DNA of 34,857 nt from Planctomycetota bacterium (lineage in GTDB: Bacteria; Planctomycetota; UBA1135; GCA-002686595). A program made the position numbers and the translations under genes. The stretch spans positions 1-34,857 of the forward strand of contig JAEUIA010000033.1 of NCBI GenBank assembly GCA_016795245.1, read 5' to 3'. Positions 24,979 through 32,652 of the stretch are shown here, piece after piece (the first letter of the stretch is position 1; each line of letters starts with the position of its first letter). Under the pieces are notes generated by a model. The model did not search any database, was not told where the DNA came from, and was given only the letters and a program-made list of their open reading frames with translations.

Positions 24979-27066
24979 ATGACACCGGCACGCATCTGCA
25001 CTCGTTGCGGAACTCAGTACGCGGAAGGCACGACGGAATGCCCGCGCTGTCTGATGGAGGCCGCCCTCAAGCAGCCCCCCCGTGAGGCTGAAGCGTCCGT
25101 GCCGAACTTCGCGACAGGCCATGGCGCCGCGCGACCTGAGCCGCCTACAGAGGACGAGATCGTGCACGCGTTCCCCGAGTTCGAAGGCTTCGAACTGCTC
25201 GGCCGCGGCGGCATGGGCGTCGTCTACAAGGCGCGGCAGAAGAAGCTCGAGCGCCTCGTCGCGCTGAAGGTGCTGCCGCGTGCTTTCGGAGCCGATCCGG
25301 CGTTCCGCGAGCGCTTCCAGCGTGAAGCGCGCGCGTTGGCGCGACTCGTGCACCAGAACATCGTCGCGGTACACGAATTCGGCGAGAGCGATGGGCTCTT
25401 TTTCCTCGTTTTGGAGTTCGTCGACGGCGTCAATTTGCGTCAGGCGCTGCGCGATCGACAGATGGAGCCGCGCGAGGCGCTGACGATCGTGCGCTCCCTG
25501 TGCGACGCGCTGCAGTACGCGCACGACGAAGGCGTCGTGCACCGTGACATCAAGCCCGAGAACGTGCTGCTCGACCGCGCGGGACGCGTGAAGATCGCCG
25601 ACTTCGGCCTGGCCAAGGTAACGGGCGTCGACGGCATGGCGAATCTGACGGCCGCAGGACAGGTCATGGGCACTCCGCACTACATGGCACCCGAGCAGAT
25701 CGAGAGGCCTCAAGAGGTCGATCACCGCGCCGATCTGTTTGCACTCGGCGTCGTGATGTACGAGATGCTGACCGGCACGCTTCCGCGCGGCGTCTTCGAT
25801 CTGCCTTCGACTAAGTTTCACCTCGACGTGCGACTGGACGAAATCGTGCTCAAAGCTCTCGAGCGCGAACCGTCGCGTCGCTATCAGCACGCGGTCGAGG
25901 TCAAGACCGATGTCGAGCACGTCGAAGCCGGGCCGGACACCTCCCTGTCGAGACCAACGCGTGTCGCGCGCGAACCGGCGCCGCTGGAATTCGAACCGCG
26001 CGAGAACCCCCTCCGCCACATGCGCGGTTTCGCCGTCTGCGCGGGATTGTGGATTGTGTTGGGCGTCCTGTGGAATGTGGGGCCGTTCGCACTGGGTTTG
26101 GCCGTGCCGATGGTCTTCGTGATCGCCGGACACTTGCTGCAGGGTCAATTGCGCTGTTTTCCCGTGCTCTCTGCGGAGCTTGCCGCTGCACCGAAGCGTT
26201 GGCGCAATTTCCACCGTGCCGGAGCCATCGCCGTCGGCGGGCTAGCGCTCGCGGTCGTGGTCATCTTTGCCGTATCCGACTGGGAGGAGGGCACGCGCTC
26301 ATGGTCGCCGGCGCACAGAAGCGTGGAACGCATCGTCGAAGGCCTGCGCAATAACCCGCTCACGATAGTCCCTGATTTGATGCACAAGTTGGACGCTTCG
26401 CAGGATTTGGAATTCGTGTCGGTAAAGCGTGACGCGGTCTGGATTCCCGGGGCGCTCTTCACGTTCTCCGGTTTTTATCCCTTCGTTCTCTGGTGGGGGT
26501 TGATGGTGGCTGCGCTGTGCTTGGCCATTCGCCCGGCGAATCGCGAGTTGCGGGGCGTGGGGTGGCATGTCGCACTCAGCGTGGGATCCCAGTTCACGAT
26601 CAGCCTGGTGATCTTGTGTAGTGTCCTTGGCATCGTTTCGAGTAACCGTACCGGCCCGAAGGAGTTGCTGCAGCACACGGTTGCCGTGACCGGCACACCC
26701 GAGGCGATCAGCGAGCAGCTTCATGCGGCCTTCGCGAATGTTGGCCTGCAAGTCGACTACGAGCAGGAATTCAGCGTCGTCGGCAGGCCCTCGAAGCCAT
26801 ACGCTCCCGGTGCGCCGACGCAAGAGGCCGTCGGTCGACTGCGCTACCTCAGGGCCGCGTCGAGCTCCCCTTTCGTGCGTTGGAACATCTCAACCAAGGG
26901 CTTGATTCGTGCCTCGCCTCAAATCTGGGTTGAGATTACGAGCACGAAGGACAGTGACAAGTTGAGCATCGGGTTCGACGCCGGGAGGTACGACCCGATC
27001 TCGTTTGAAGCGCGAGGTGTCCGCGACCTGTTCGCCGAACTCGAGGCGGCAGTGAAAGGCGACTGA
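24979..27066 (+). CDS. Membrane Ser/Thr protein kinase with N-terminal zinc ribbon
   Basis: A 695-aa Hanks-type kinase. The N-terminus is a zinc-ribbon-like motif (C7-x2-C10 and C21-x2-C24: CTRC, CPRC). The kinase domain (about 70-330) has the glycine loop GRGGMG (75-80), VALK with catalytic K97, HRDIKPEN (188-195), DFG (208-210) and YMAPEQ. After a linker come about four membrane segments (roughly 345-385, 415-435, 490-515, 530-555) and a 140-residue C-terminal domain of unknown type. A strong GGAGG lies 4 nt before the ATG. It lies 101 nt behind the ECF sigma gene; a sensor kinase controlling the sigma factor is a reasonable inference. The C-terminal third seems less GC-rich at third positions than the kinase part, by eye. 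Confidence 0.93.
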   Translation: MTPARICTRCGTQYAEGTTECPRCLMEAALKQPPREAEASVPNFATGHGAARPEPPTEDEIVHAFPEFEGFELLGRGGMGVVYKARQKKLERLVALKVLPRAFGADPAFRERFQREARALARLVHQNIVAVHEFGESDGLFFLVLEFVDGVNLRQALRDRQMEPREALTIVRSLCDALQYAHDEGVVHRDIKPENVLLDRAGRVKIADFGLAKVTGVDGMANLTAAGQVMGTPHYMAPEQIERPQEVDHRADLFALGVVMYEMLTGTLPRGVFDLPSTKFHLDVRLDEIVLKALEREPSRRYQHAVEVKTDVEHVEAGPDTSLSRPTRVAREPAPLEFEPRENPLRHMRGFAVCAGLWIVLGVLWNVGPFALGLAVPMVFVIAGHLLQGQLRCFPVLSAELAAAPKRWRNFHRAGAIAVGGLALAVVVIFAVSDWEEGTRSWSPAHRSVERIVEGLRNNPLTIVPDLMHKLDASQDLEFVSVKRDAVWIPGALFTFSGFYPFVLWWGLMVAALCLAIRPANRELRGVGWHVALSVGSQFTISLVILCSVLGIVSSNRTGPKELLQHTVAVTGTPEAISEQLHAAFANVGLQVDYEQEFSVVGRPSKPYAPGAPTQEAVGRLRYLRAASSSPFVRWNISTKGLIRASPQIWVEITSTKDSDKLSIGFDAGRYDPISFEARGVRDLFAELEAAVKGD

Positions 27067-27144
27067 TCCACACGCACGGACGCGCGGCATCGTCGGGCGC
27101 GACTGCGCGACGGTCACATTGAACTCGAATGCTAGCGAACGTGG

Positions 27145-27513
27145 TCAGCCCTCATCGTCCGCATCCGCGCCCGCGCCATCTCCGGGCGCGCGCGTGTACA
27201 CGATGGGCTTGCCTTCGGTGATCGCGACGCCGGCAGGCGCGGTGCCGGTCGTCGCAACATGTTGCAGCAGCAGTTTCCGATCGGGTTGTAGCGAACGAAA
27301 TTCGGCCGGTACTTCGGCGGCGCGCACGATGCGCAGGCCGGGTTTCGCGACGCTCACGCGGACGGAGACGTTGTCGAAGTCGCGCTTCGTGCCTTGCCCC
27401 AGCCCTTCGGCCAGTTGCTGAGACACGGTGTCGATCTCGCCTTCGAGGTAGCGCTTCTCCTGGCGCAGTTCGAGCAAGCGCAGTGCGAGTGAGTTGAGAG
27501 TTGCGTCGTCCAT
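27145..27513 (-). CDS. Small protein with N-terminal coiled coil, unknown function
   Basis: A 122-aa protein. Residues 1-35 form a charged helix (LALRLLELRQEKRYLEGEID) likely to coil. The rest contains a beta-rich part (NVSVRVSVAKPGLRIVRAAE, VPAEFRSLQPDRKLLLQHVA) and GTAPAGVAITEGKPIVYTR. The order helix, strand, PAEF, helix, then G-x-PAGV-x-I-x-E-G resembles siphovirus Gp157-like proteins, but I cannot confirm homology. The C-terminus is acidic with Ala/Gly/Asp repeats. A GAGGGG motif precedes the ATG by 4 nt. It is convergent with the kinase gene (78-bp gap) and lies upstream of, but in opposite orientation order to, the stress protein gene 42 bp away on the same strand. Confidence 0.6.
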   Translation of the reverse strand: MDDATLNSLALRLLELRQEKRYLEGEIDTVSQQLAEGLGQGTKRDFDNVSVRVSVAKPGLRIVRAAEVPAEFRSLQPDRKLLLQHVATTGTAPAGVAITEGKPIVYTRAPGDGAGADADDEG

Positions 27514-27555
27514 GATCCCCTCATCGTGAACAACGGCGCGCGAAACGCAATCAGG

Positions 27556-28488
27556 TCAAGTCAACTTGTAGGCGCTCACAGCATCGCGGACGATCATCAC
27601 CGGCCTGGTCGAGCCCTTCAGTACACCGTAGGCGACGCTGCCGAGCAGCGCGGACGCCAGCCGCGTGCGTCCATGGGAGCCCATCACGACCAGATCGGCC
27701 TTCTCCGCGAATTCGAGGATGGTTTCGACGACGGATCCCTCGGTGAAACGATGTTCGTGCGGCACGCCCTGCCAATCGAAAGCCCGCATCGCGTTGGTGA
27801 ATTCGTCCGTGCAAGCCCGCGCGAATTCGTCGAGCGTATCCGGCCCCAGGTAGCCCCCCCACGCCGGGCTCGAAGCCAGCGGCAGCGACTCGAAGCAGTG
27901 CAGGGCGAGAATGCTCGCGCCGAACTTCCGCGCGAGTTCGCGTGCCGCAGTGAGCGCGTGCGCACTATCGCTGGAGTGGTCGTACGGCACGAGGATATTC
28001 CGAATGGGCGCGACCGGTCCAGGCTGGATCCACACCGGACAGCGCGCATGCGTGAGTACGGCGCGCGCGGTACTGCCGAAGTCGATGAACGTGCGACGCC
28101 GCAGCGCACCCATCACGATCAGGTCCGCTTCGCTCGCGCGCGCGCGCTCGAGGATCACTTGCGCCGGATGTCCCTGAACGACGTGGACGTGTTCGTCGAT
28201 CCCGGACCCGGATCGACCGGCGTGCGCGAACGCCGCGCGCACACGCTCCAGCGTGCGCGCGATCACCGGTTCCAGCGGATCGCGCCCGCGCGCCACGGCC
28301 TTCACGACCTCGAACACCTGCAGCGCCGGACCCGGCGGGCGCACGGCGTGCACGAACTCGACGCCGGCTTCGAACTTGTCCGCCAGAGTCAAGACGGCGG
28401 CGATCGCGTCGTCGGCCAGCGAGGCCTCATCGAGCGCCGCGAGCAGGCGTCGCGGCTGAAAGATCGGTTCTGAAGCCAGCTTCTGCAT
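27556..28488 (-). CDS. Universal stress protein with two UspA domains
   Basis: A 310-aa tandem Usp protein. The first domain (about residues 12-155) begins RRLLAALDEASLADDAI and ends VMGALRRRTFIDFGSTARAV; the second (160-305) begins RNILVPYDHSSDSAHALTAA and ends LVVMGSHGRTRLASALLGSV, with the nucleotide-binding G-x2-G-x9-GS pattern clear in the second domain and weaker in the first (GALRRR in place of GSHGRT). Usp proteins bind ATP or similar ligands and help survival in stress. The ATG at 28488 is preceded by GAGGAG at 5 nt, which decides it over the ATG at 28527. It precedes the small coiled-coil gene on the same strand. A CBS-domain gene is divergent. Confidence 0.92.
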   Translation of the reverse strand: MQKLASEPIFQPRRLLAALDEASLADDAIAAVLTLADKFEAGVEFVHAVRPPGPALQVFEVVKAVARGRDPLEPVIARTLERVRAAFAHAGRSGSGIDEHVHVVQGHPAQVILERARASEADLIVMGALRRRTFIDFGSTARAVLTHARCPVWIQPGPVAPIRNILVPYDHSSDSAHALTAARELARKFGASILALHCFESLPLASSPAWGGYLGPDTLDEFARACTDEFTNAMRAFDWQGVPHEHRFTEGSVVETILEFAEKADLVVMGSHGRTRLASALLGSVAYGVLKGSTRPVMIVRDAVSAYKLT

Positions 28489-28620
28489 GATGCTCCTCGG
28501 GTGGGGACGGCTCCGAGCCGAGTTCACACTGCGCGCAGCGTCGACGAAGCCAGAGCGCCGATCTTAGGGCGGAACGGGGGTCGCGACCCTGCGCAGATCG
28601 GTGTAGCCGGGGTCGACCAT

Positions 28621-28791
28621 GTGCGTACGCGACGTCGGAGCGAGCGCGGAGCCCTGATCTCACTCGACGACCTACGCACTATTCCGACTGGTCCCGTCTC
28701 ACAGCGCCCCTACGATCCGTACGGCAACGAAGGCGGACGGAATTGGGATCCGCGCCTCAACGCAGCGCTCGCCCACGCGAGCCAGGAGTGA
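28621..28791 (+). CDS. Possible small protein upstream of the CBS gene
   Basis: A GTG at 28621 opens a 56-aa frame ending 3 nt before the CBS-protein start; the frame itself is open back to 28501. The end, RPYDPYGNEGGRNWDPRLNA, is rich in Tyr, Asn and Trp, unlike the Arg/Ala/Pro-rich shadow frames nearby, which is why I list it. There is no ribosome binding site before the GTG and no family is recognised. The AGGAG that overlaps its end serves the CBS gene. The remaining part of this 306-bp divergent gap (28489-28620) shows no other feature beyond the ribosome binding site of the stress protein gene. Confidence 0.3.
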   Translation: MRTRRRSERGALISLDDLRTIPTGPVSQRPYDPYGNEGGRNWDPRLNAALAHASQE

Positions 28792-28794
28792 TCC

Positions 28795-29334
28795 ATGAAA
28801 GTCGAAGACCTGATGACACGTGACGTCGTGAGCTGCGGCCCCGGCGACTCCGTCAGCCACGCCGCACAGCTCATGTGGGAGCACGATTGCGGCATCGTCC
28901 CGATCGTGGACAGCGAGCGTCGGCCGATCGGTCTGATCACCGACCGCGATGCCTGCATGGCGGGTTTCACGACCGGCCGAGCCTTGAACGACATCCGGGT
29001 CGGTGACGTCATGTCGCAGAGCGTGCGCGTGTGCAAGTTGCGCGATTCGCTCGAAGCGGCCGAGACGGCGATGCGCCAAGCGCGTGTGCGTCGCGTTCCG
29101 ATCGTCGACGAGGACGGTCACCTGATCGGGATCTTGTCGTTGAACGACCTCGCGCGTGCCGCCGCCGCGCGCCAGAAAAAGCACCGCGACACCCAGGGCG
29201 CCGTGCGCGTCACCGATACGCTGGCTGCCATCTGCCAGCCCTGGTGCGACATCGTCGACAGCCCGAAGCAGCAGGCCTCGGGTGATTGCACCGCGCGTGA
29301 GCCAGTCGTTTCCGTGCCGCTTTTCGCACGCTGA
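28795..29334 (+). CDS. CBS-domain pair protein
   Basis: A 179-aa protein made of two CBS motifs: KVEDLMTRDVVSCGPGDSVS with GIVPIVDSERRPIGLITDRD (residues 2-60), and VGDVMSQSVRVCKLRDSLEA with RRVPIVDEDGHLIGILSLND (69-122). CBS pairs bind adenine nucleotides and sense energy state, usually controlling a partner. The C-terminal 55 residues (from ARAAAARQKKHRD) are an unstructured extension with several cysteines (CQPWCDIVD, GDCTARE). The start is set by AGGAG at 28784-28788. Its divergence from a universal stress protein gene suggests a shared stress context. Confidence 0.9.
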   Translation: MKVEDLMTRDVVSCGPGDSVSHAAQLMWEHDCGIVPIVDSERRPIGLITDRDACMAGFTTGRALNDIRVGDVMSQSVRVCKLRDSLEAAETAMRQARVRRVPIVDEDGHLIGILSLNDLARAAAARQKKHRDTQGAVRVTDTLAAICQPWCDIVDSPKQQASGDCTAREPVVSVPLFAR

Positions 29335-29365
29335 AAACGCCCTGAATCCGCGGCGAATGCCCCTC

Positions 29366-29385
29366 CAGCGCGCCTGGGCGCGCTG
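29366..29385 (+). terminator. GC-rich hairpin downstream of the CBS gene
   Basis: CAGCGCGC (29366-29373) pairs perfectly with GCGCGCTG (29378-29385) around the loop CTGG, 31 nt after the CBS stop. The 8-bp stem is strong, but no T-run follows, so it is a weak candidate for a factor-independent terminator. Confidence 0.35.
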
Positions 29386-29535
29386 CGTCGGCTCGTGCGC
29401 GCATGATTCCTATGCGCGGGGTCTTTTCCTGGGCCCGTGATCGAACGCTGCCGATAGGCTTGAGCGAGGCACGATCTGTCCTCCTCAATCCGGCAGCGAA
29501 CGACAGATGCGGGCCCGAAAGCCGCGACCAGACCC

Positions 29536-31107
29536 ATGAAAATCCTCTTCATCAGCGAATATCTGCCCCAGGAAATGCTCGGGATCATGTGGATCTCGCG
29601 CGCACTCAAGGACGCGGGCCACGAGACCAAGGCGCTGTTCCTGCCCGACCGCGCGTGGATGAAGAAGGTCGAAGAGTACGAGCCCGACATCCTGTGCTAC
29701 TCGGTCACGACCGGCATGCACCTCTACCTCGCCGAGATCAACGCGAAGGTGAAGTCGGTGTTGCCGAACGCCGTCAGTGTGTTCGGCGGACCGCACGCGA
29801 CGTTCAGCCCGGAGTTCGTTGCGACGAAGGGCATCGACGCCGTGTGCCGCGGCGAGGGTGAAGGCGCGATCGTCGAACTCGCCAATCGTCTGCGCGACAA
29901 GCAAGACTACTACGACGTCGAGAACTTCTGGTTCAAGCACAAAGAGACGGGCGAGATCATCAAGAACGGCCAGCGCCCGCTCGTGCAGGACATCGACAGC
30001 CTGGGCTTCCCCGACCGCGAGGTCGTGTACGACGCCGGCGCGATCTACCGCGAGACCGACCGCAAGGTGTTCGTGAGCCAACGCGGTTGCCCGATGCCGT
30101 GCAGCTTCTGCTTCCACCACGCGATGAAGAAGAAGATCTACAACACGCGCAACGGGGATTACGTCAGGAAGCGCAGCGTCACGCACCTGCTCGACGAGAT
30201 CAAGCAAGTGCGCGCCAAGTACAACCTGAAGTTCGTCCACTTCGTCGACGACATCTTCAATTTGCGCAACGATTGGCTGGATGAGTTCTGTGAGCGCTAT
30301 CCGAAAGAAATCGGCCTGCCCTTCGACGTCATCTTGATGGCCAACATGACTACCGAAGCGCACATCGAGAAGCTGCGTGGCGCCGGCTGCGTGTACGCGC
30401 GCATCGCGTTCGAAGCCGCCAGCGATCACGTGCGCAACACGGTGTTCCGCAAGCACACGACGCGCCAACAACTGGTCGACGCCTCGACCTGGATCCGCAA
30501 GCACGGCATCCGACTCGGCTCGCTCAACATCCTGGGCGGACCGGGCGGTACGATCGAAGACGAACTCGAGACGATCAAGCTCAACATCGAGTGCAAGGTC
30601 GATCACCCGATGGTCTCGATCATGCAGCCCTACCCGATGTTCGACATCGAGGAAACGACGCGCGAGATGGGCTACGCCATCGCGTCATTGGACGAATTCC
30701 CGATCAACTACCGCCGCACCGCGCCGGTCCTGTTCGAAAACAAGCACAAGATCGAGAACCTGCAGAAGCTCTTCCCGATCACGGTGCGCAATCCTTGGCT
30801 GATGCGCTTCGTGCCGACGCTGATCAAGGCCAAGTGGATGTACAGGCCCTACCTGGTCCTGTTCATGCTGCACGCCGAGTACCTCGTCGCGGAACAGGCG
30901 ATGATCTACGCCAGCGCGCAAGGGCTCAAAGGTCCGCGCTACTGGACCTGGGTCGACTTCGTCTACCGCCTCGCGACGAAGGGCGTATTCCGCGTCTACC
31001 AGACCGTGTTCGAGCGCTTCACGCGCACGCGCTTCTCCTCGTTCACCACCCGCCTCCAAGCCCGCTTGCAGATGGGCGACGAGCGCGTCGTGGCGCACAT
31101 GGACTGA
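29536..31107 (+). CDS. B12-binding-domain radical SAM protein (second copy)
   Basis: A 523-aa radical SAM enzyme with the same architecture as the one at 9508. The cobalamin-binding-type N-terminus starts MKILFISEYLPQEMLGIMWI and has VSVFGGPHATFSPEFV (GGPH as in the other copy). The cluster motif is CPMPCSFC (C185, C189, C192). Later come FVDDIFNLRNDWL, YARIAFEAASDHVRNTV and LNILGGPGGTIEDELETIKL. The C-terminal part is rich in basic and aromatic residues (WMYRPYLVLFMLHAEYLVAE), perhaps for membrane contact. Family knowledge suggests chemistry on a lipid or natural product; the substrate is unknown. It is convergent with the rhodanese gene (6-bp gap). Confidence 0.9.
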   Translation: MKILFISEYLPQEMLGIMWISRALKDAGHETKALFLPDRAWMKKVEEYEPDILCYSVTTGMHLYLAEINAKVKSVLPNAVSVFGGPHATFSPEFVATKGIDAVCRGEGEGAIVELANRLRDKQDYYDVENFWFKHKETGEIIKNGQRPLVQDIDSLGFPDREVVYDAGAIYRETDRKVFVSQRGCPMPCSFCFHHAMKKKIYNTRNGDYVRKRSVTHLLDEIKQVRAKYNLKFVHFVDDIFNLRNDWLDEFCERYPKEIGLPFDVILMANMTTEAHIEKLRGAGCVYARIAFEAASDHVRNTVFRKHTTRQQLVDASTWIRKHGIRLGSLNILGGPGGTIEDELETIKLNIECKVDHPMVSIMQPYPMFDIEETTREMGYAIASLDEFPINYRRTAPVLFENKHKIENLQKLFPITVRNPWLMRFVPTLIKAKWMYRPYLVLFMLHAEYLVAEQAMIYASAQGLKGPRYWTWVDFVYRLATKGVFRVYQTVFERFTRTRFSSFTTRLQARLQMGDERVVAHMD

Positions 31108-31113
31108 GCGGCA

Positions 31114-32505
31114 TCAGGATCGGGCCGGGGCGCGTGACTCCCACGCGCCGAACCCGCCGATCAGGTCTTCGACGTTCGTAAAGCCCTGCTGCATCAACAG
31201 ACTCGCGGCGATCGAACTGCGATAGCCGCCGGCACAGTGGATGACGACGCGGCCTGTGCGCGGTACTTCGTTCGCGCGACGTGCGAGATCGGGGAGCGGA
31301 ATCAGTTGTGCGCCGTCGAGGTGTTTCGTGTTCCACTCGGATTCAGCGCGCACGTCGAGCACGTGCGGCGGCGCTTTCGAGCTCAGATCGCGCGCGAGTT
31401 CGTCGGCGGTGACGCGCGGGAATCGGGCCACGATCTCGGGACGGCCGGCGAACGCCGCCGGGCCGCGGTCCAGGTAGCCCTGCACGAAATCGAATCCGAT
31501 GCGGCCCAGGCGCAGCGCGGCTTCGCGTTCCCGTCCCGGAGCCGCCACGATCCAGATCGGCTTGTCGCGCTCCAGCAGCACGCCAGCCCACGAAGCGTAC
31601 TTTCCGCCCAGTCCGATGTTGATCGAGCCGCGCAGGTGACCGCGTGCGAAATCATCGGGATCGCGCGCGTCGAGCACGGTCTCGCCGCGCGAGAGCGCCG
31701 CCTGCACGACGGCTAGCGGCACGGCTTTCAGCTCGCGCTCCAGGACCGCCGTGAGGGTCGGCCGAGCTTTGCGATTCATGTCCGCGTCGTAGCCGAAATA
31801 CGACGGCTGCAGCGGCAGATCGCTCGTGGCTTCCTTGACGAACTCCGCCTTGCTCTGCGGCTTGAAGGCCCAGTTCGTGCGTTTTTGTGCGCCGATCGTC
31901 GAGAAGCGTTCCTTCGACATGCTCTTCCCGCACATCGAACCCGCACCGTGCGCGGGCCAGACCTCGACGTCGTCGGGCAGCGGCGCGAGTTTGTTGCGCA
32001 CACTGTCGTACATGTTGCCTGCGAGTTCCGCCGCCGTCATGCCGGCCGACGCCATCAAGTCGGGTCGCCCGACGTCGCCGACGAAGAGCGTGTCGCCGGT
32101 CAGCGCCAGGCGCGGCTGTGAAGGATTCGCGGCCGTGTCGTACACCAGGATCGTGATGCCCTCGGGCGTGTGTCCAGGCGTCTCGAGCGCGACAAGGCGC
32201 AGCGCGCCGATCGTGAGTTCGTCGCCATCTGCGAGCGGGTGAAAGGCGTAGTCGGCCTGCGCGCGCGCGCCGAGGTGAATCGTCGCGCCGGTCGCTGCCG
32301 CCAATTCGATGTGCCCGGCCACGAAATCGGCGTGGAAGTGCGTGAGGATCACGTGCTTGATCGCGACACCGGCCGCGGCCGCATCCTTCAGATACGCGTC
32401 GATGTCGCGCTGCGGGTCGACGACGACCGCCGTCTGCGTCTGTTCGTCGGCCAGCAGGTACGAAGCGTGCGCCAGACAGTCCAGGTAGTAGGGCTTGAAG
32501 ATCAT
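31114..32505 (-). CDS. Metallo-beta-lactamase fold protein with two rhodanese domains
   Basis: A 463-aa MBL-rhodanese fusion. The N-terminal MBL domain (1-250) has THFHADFVAGH (H56, H58, D60), TPGHTPEG and LTGDTLFVGDVGRPDLM, as in persulfide dioxygenase/CstB-type enzymes. The first rhodanese-like domain (about 260-360) lacks the catalytic cysteine (APGREREA at the loop position) and is probably structural; the second (365-463) has the active-site loop IHCAGGYRSS with C424. Related proteins oxidise persulfides or handle thiosulfate and glutathione persulfide. The ATG at 32505 is chosen because MIFKPYYLDCLAHASYLLAD is the usual start of the family; the frame happens to stay open for another 2.2 kb upstream by chance. 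Confidence 0.92.
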   Translation of the reverse strand: MIFKPYYLDCLAHASYLLADEQTQTAVVVDPQRDIDAYLKDAAAAGVAIKHVILTHFHADFVAGHIELAAATGATIHLGARAQADYAFHPLADGDELTIGALRLVALETPGHTPEGITILVYDTAANPSQPRLALTGDTLFVGDVGRPDLMASAGMTAAELAGNMYDSVRNKLAPLPDDVEVWPAHGAGSMCGKSMSKERFSTIGAQKRTNWAFKPQSKAEFVKEATSDLPLQPSYFGYDADMNRKARPTLTAVLERELKAVPLAVVQAALSRGETVLDARDPDDFARGHLRGSINIGLGGKYASWAGVLLERDKPIWIVAAPGREREAALRLGRIGFDFVQGYLDRGPAAFAGRPEIVARFPRVTADELARDLSSKAPPHVLDVRAESEWNTKHLDGAQLIPLPDLARRANEVPRTGRVVIHCAGGYRSSIAASLLMQQGFTNVEDLIGGFGAWESRAPARS

Positions 32506-32652
32506 GACGGCTGGGATCGTAACCCTTGCGCCTGGATAGCCCTGCCTGGACCCTCCAGAAAGGCTCGAGGATGGGCGATACTTGCGGCCTGTCCGCTGGT
32601 TAGGTTCGCTCTGCCCTCGCCCGCCTACGCTTTGGTCCCACGAGATCCGCCC

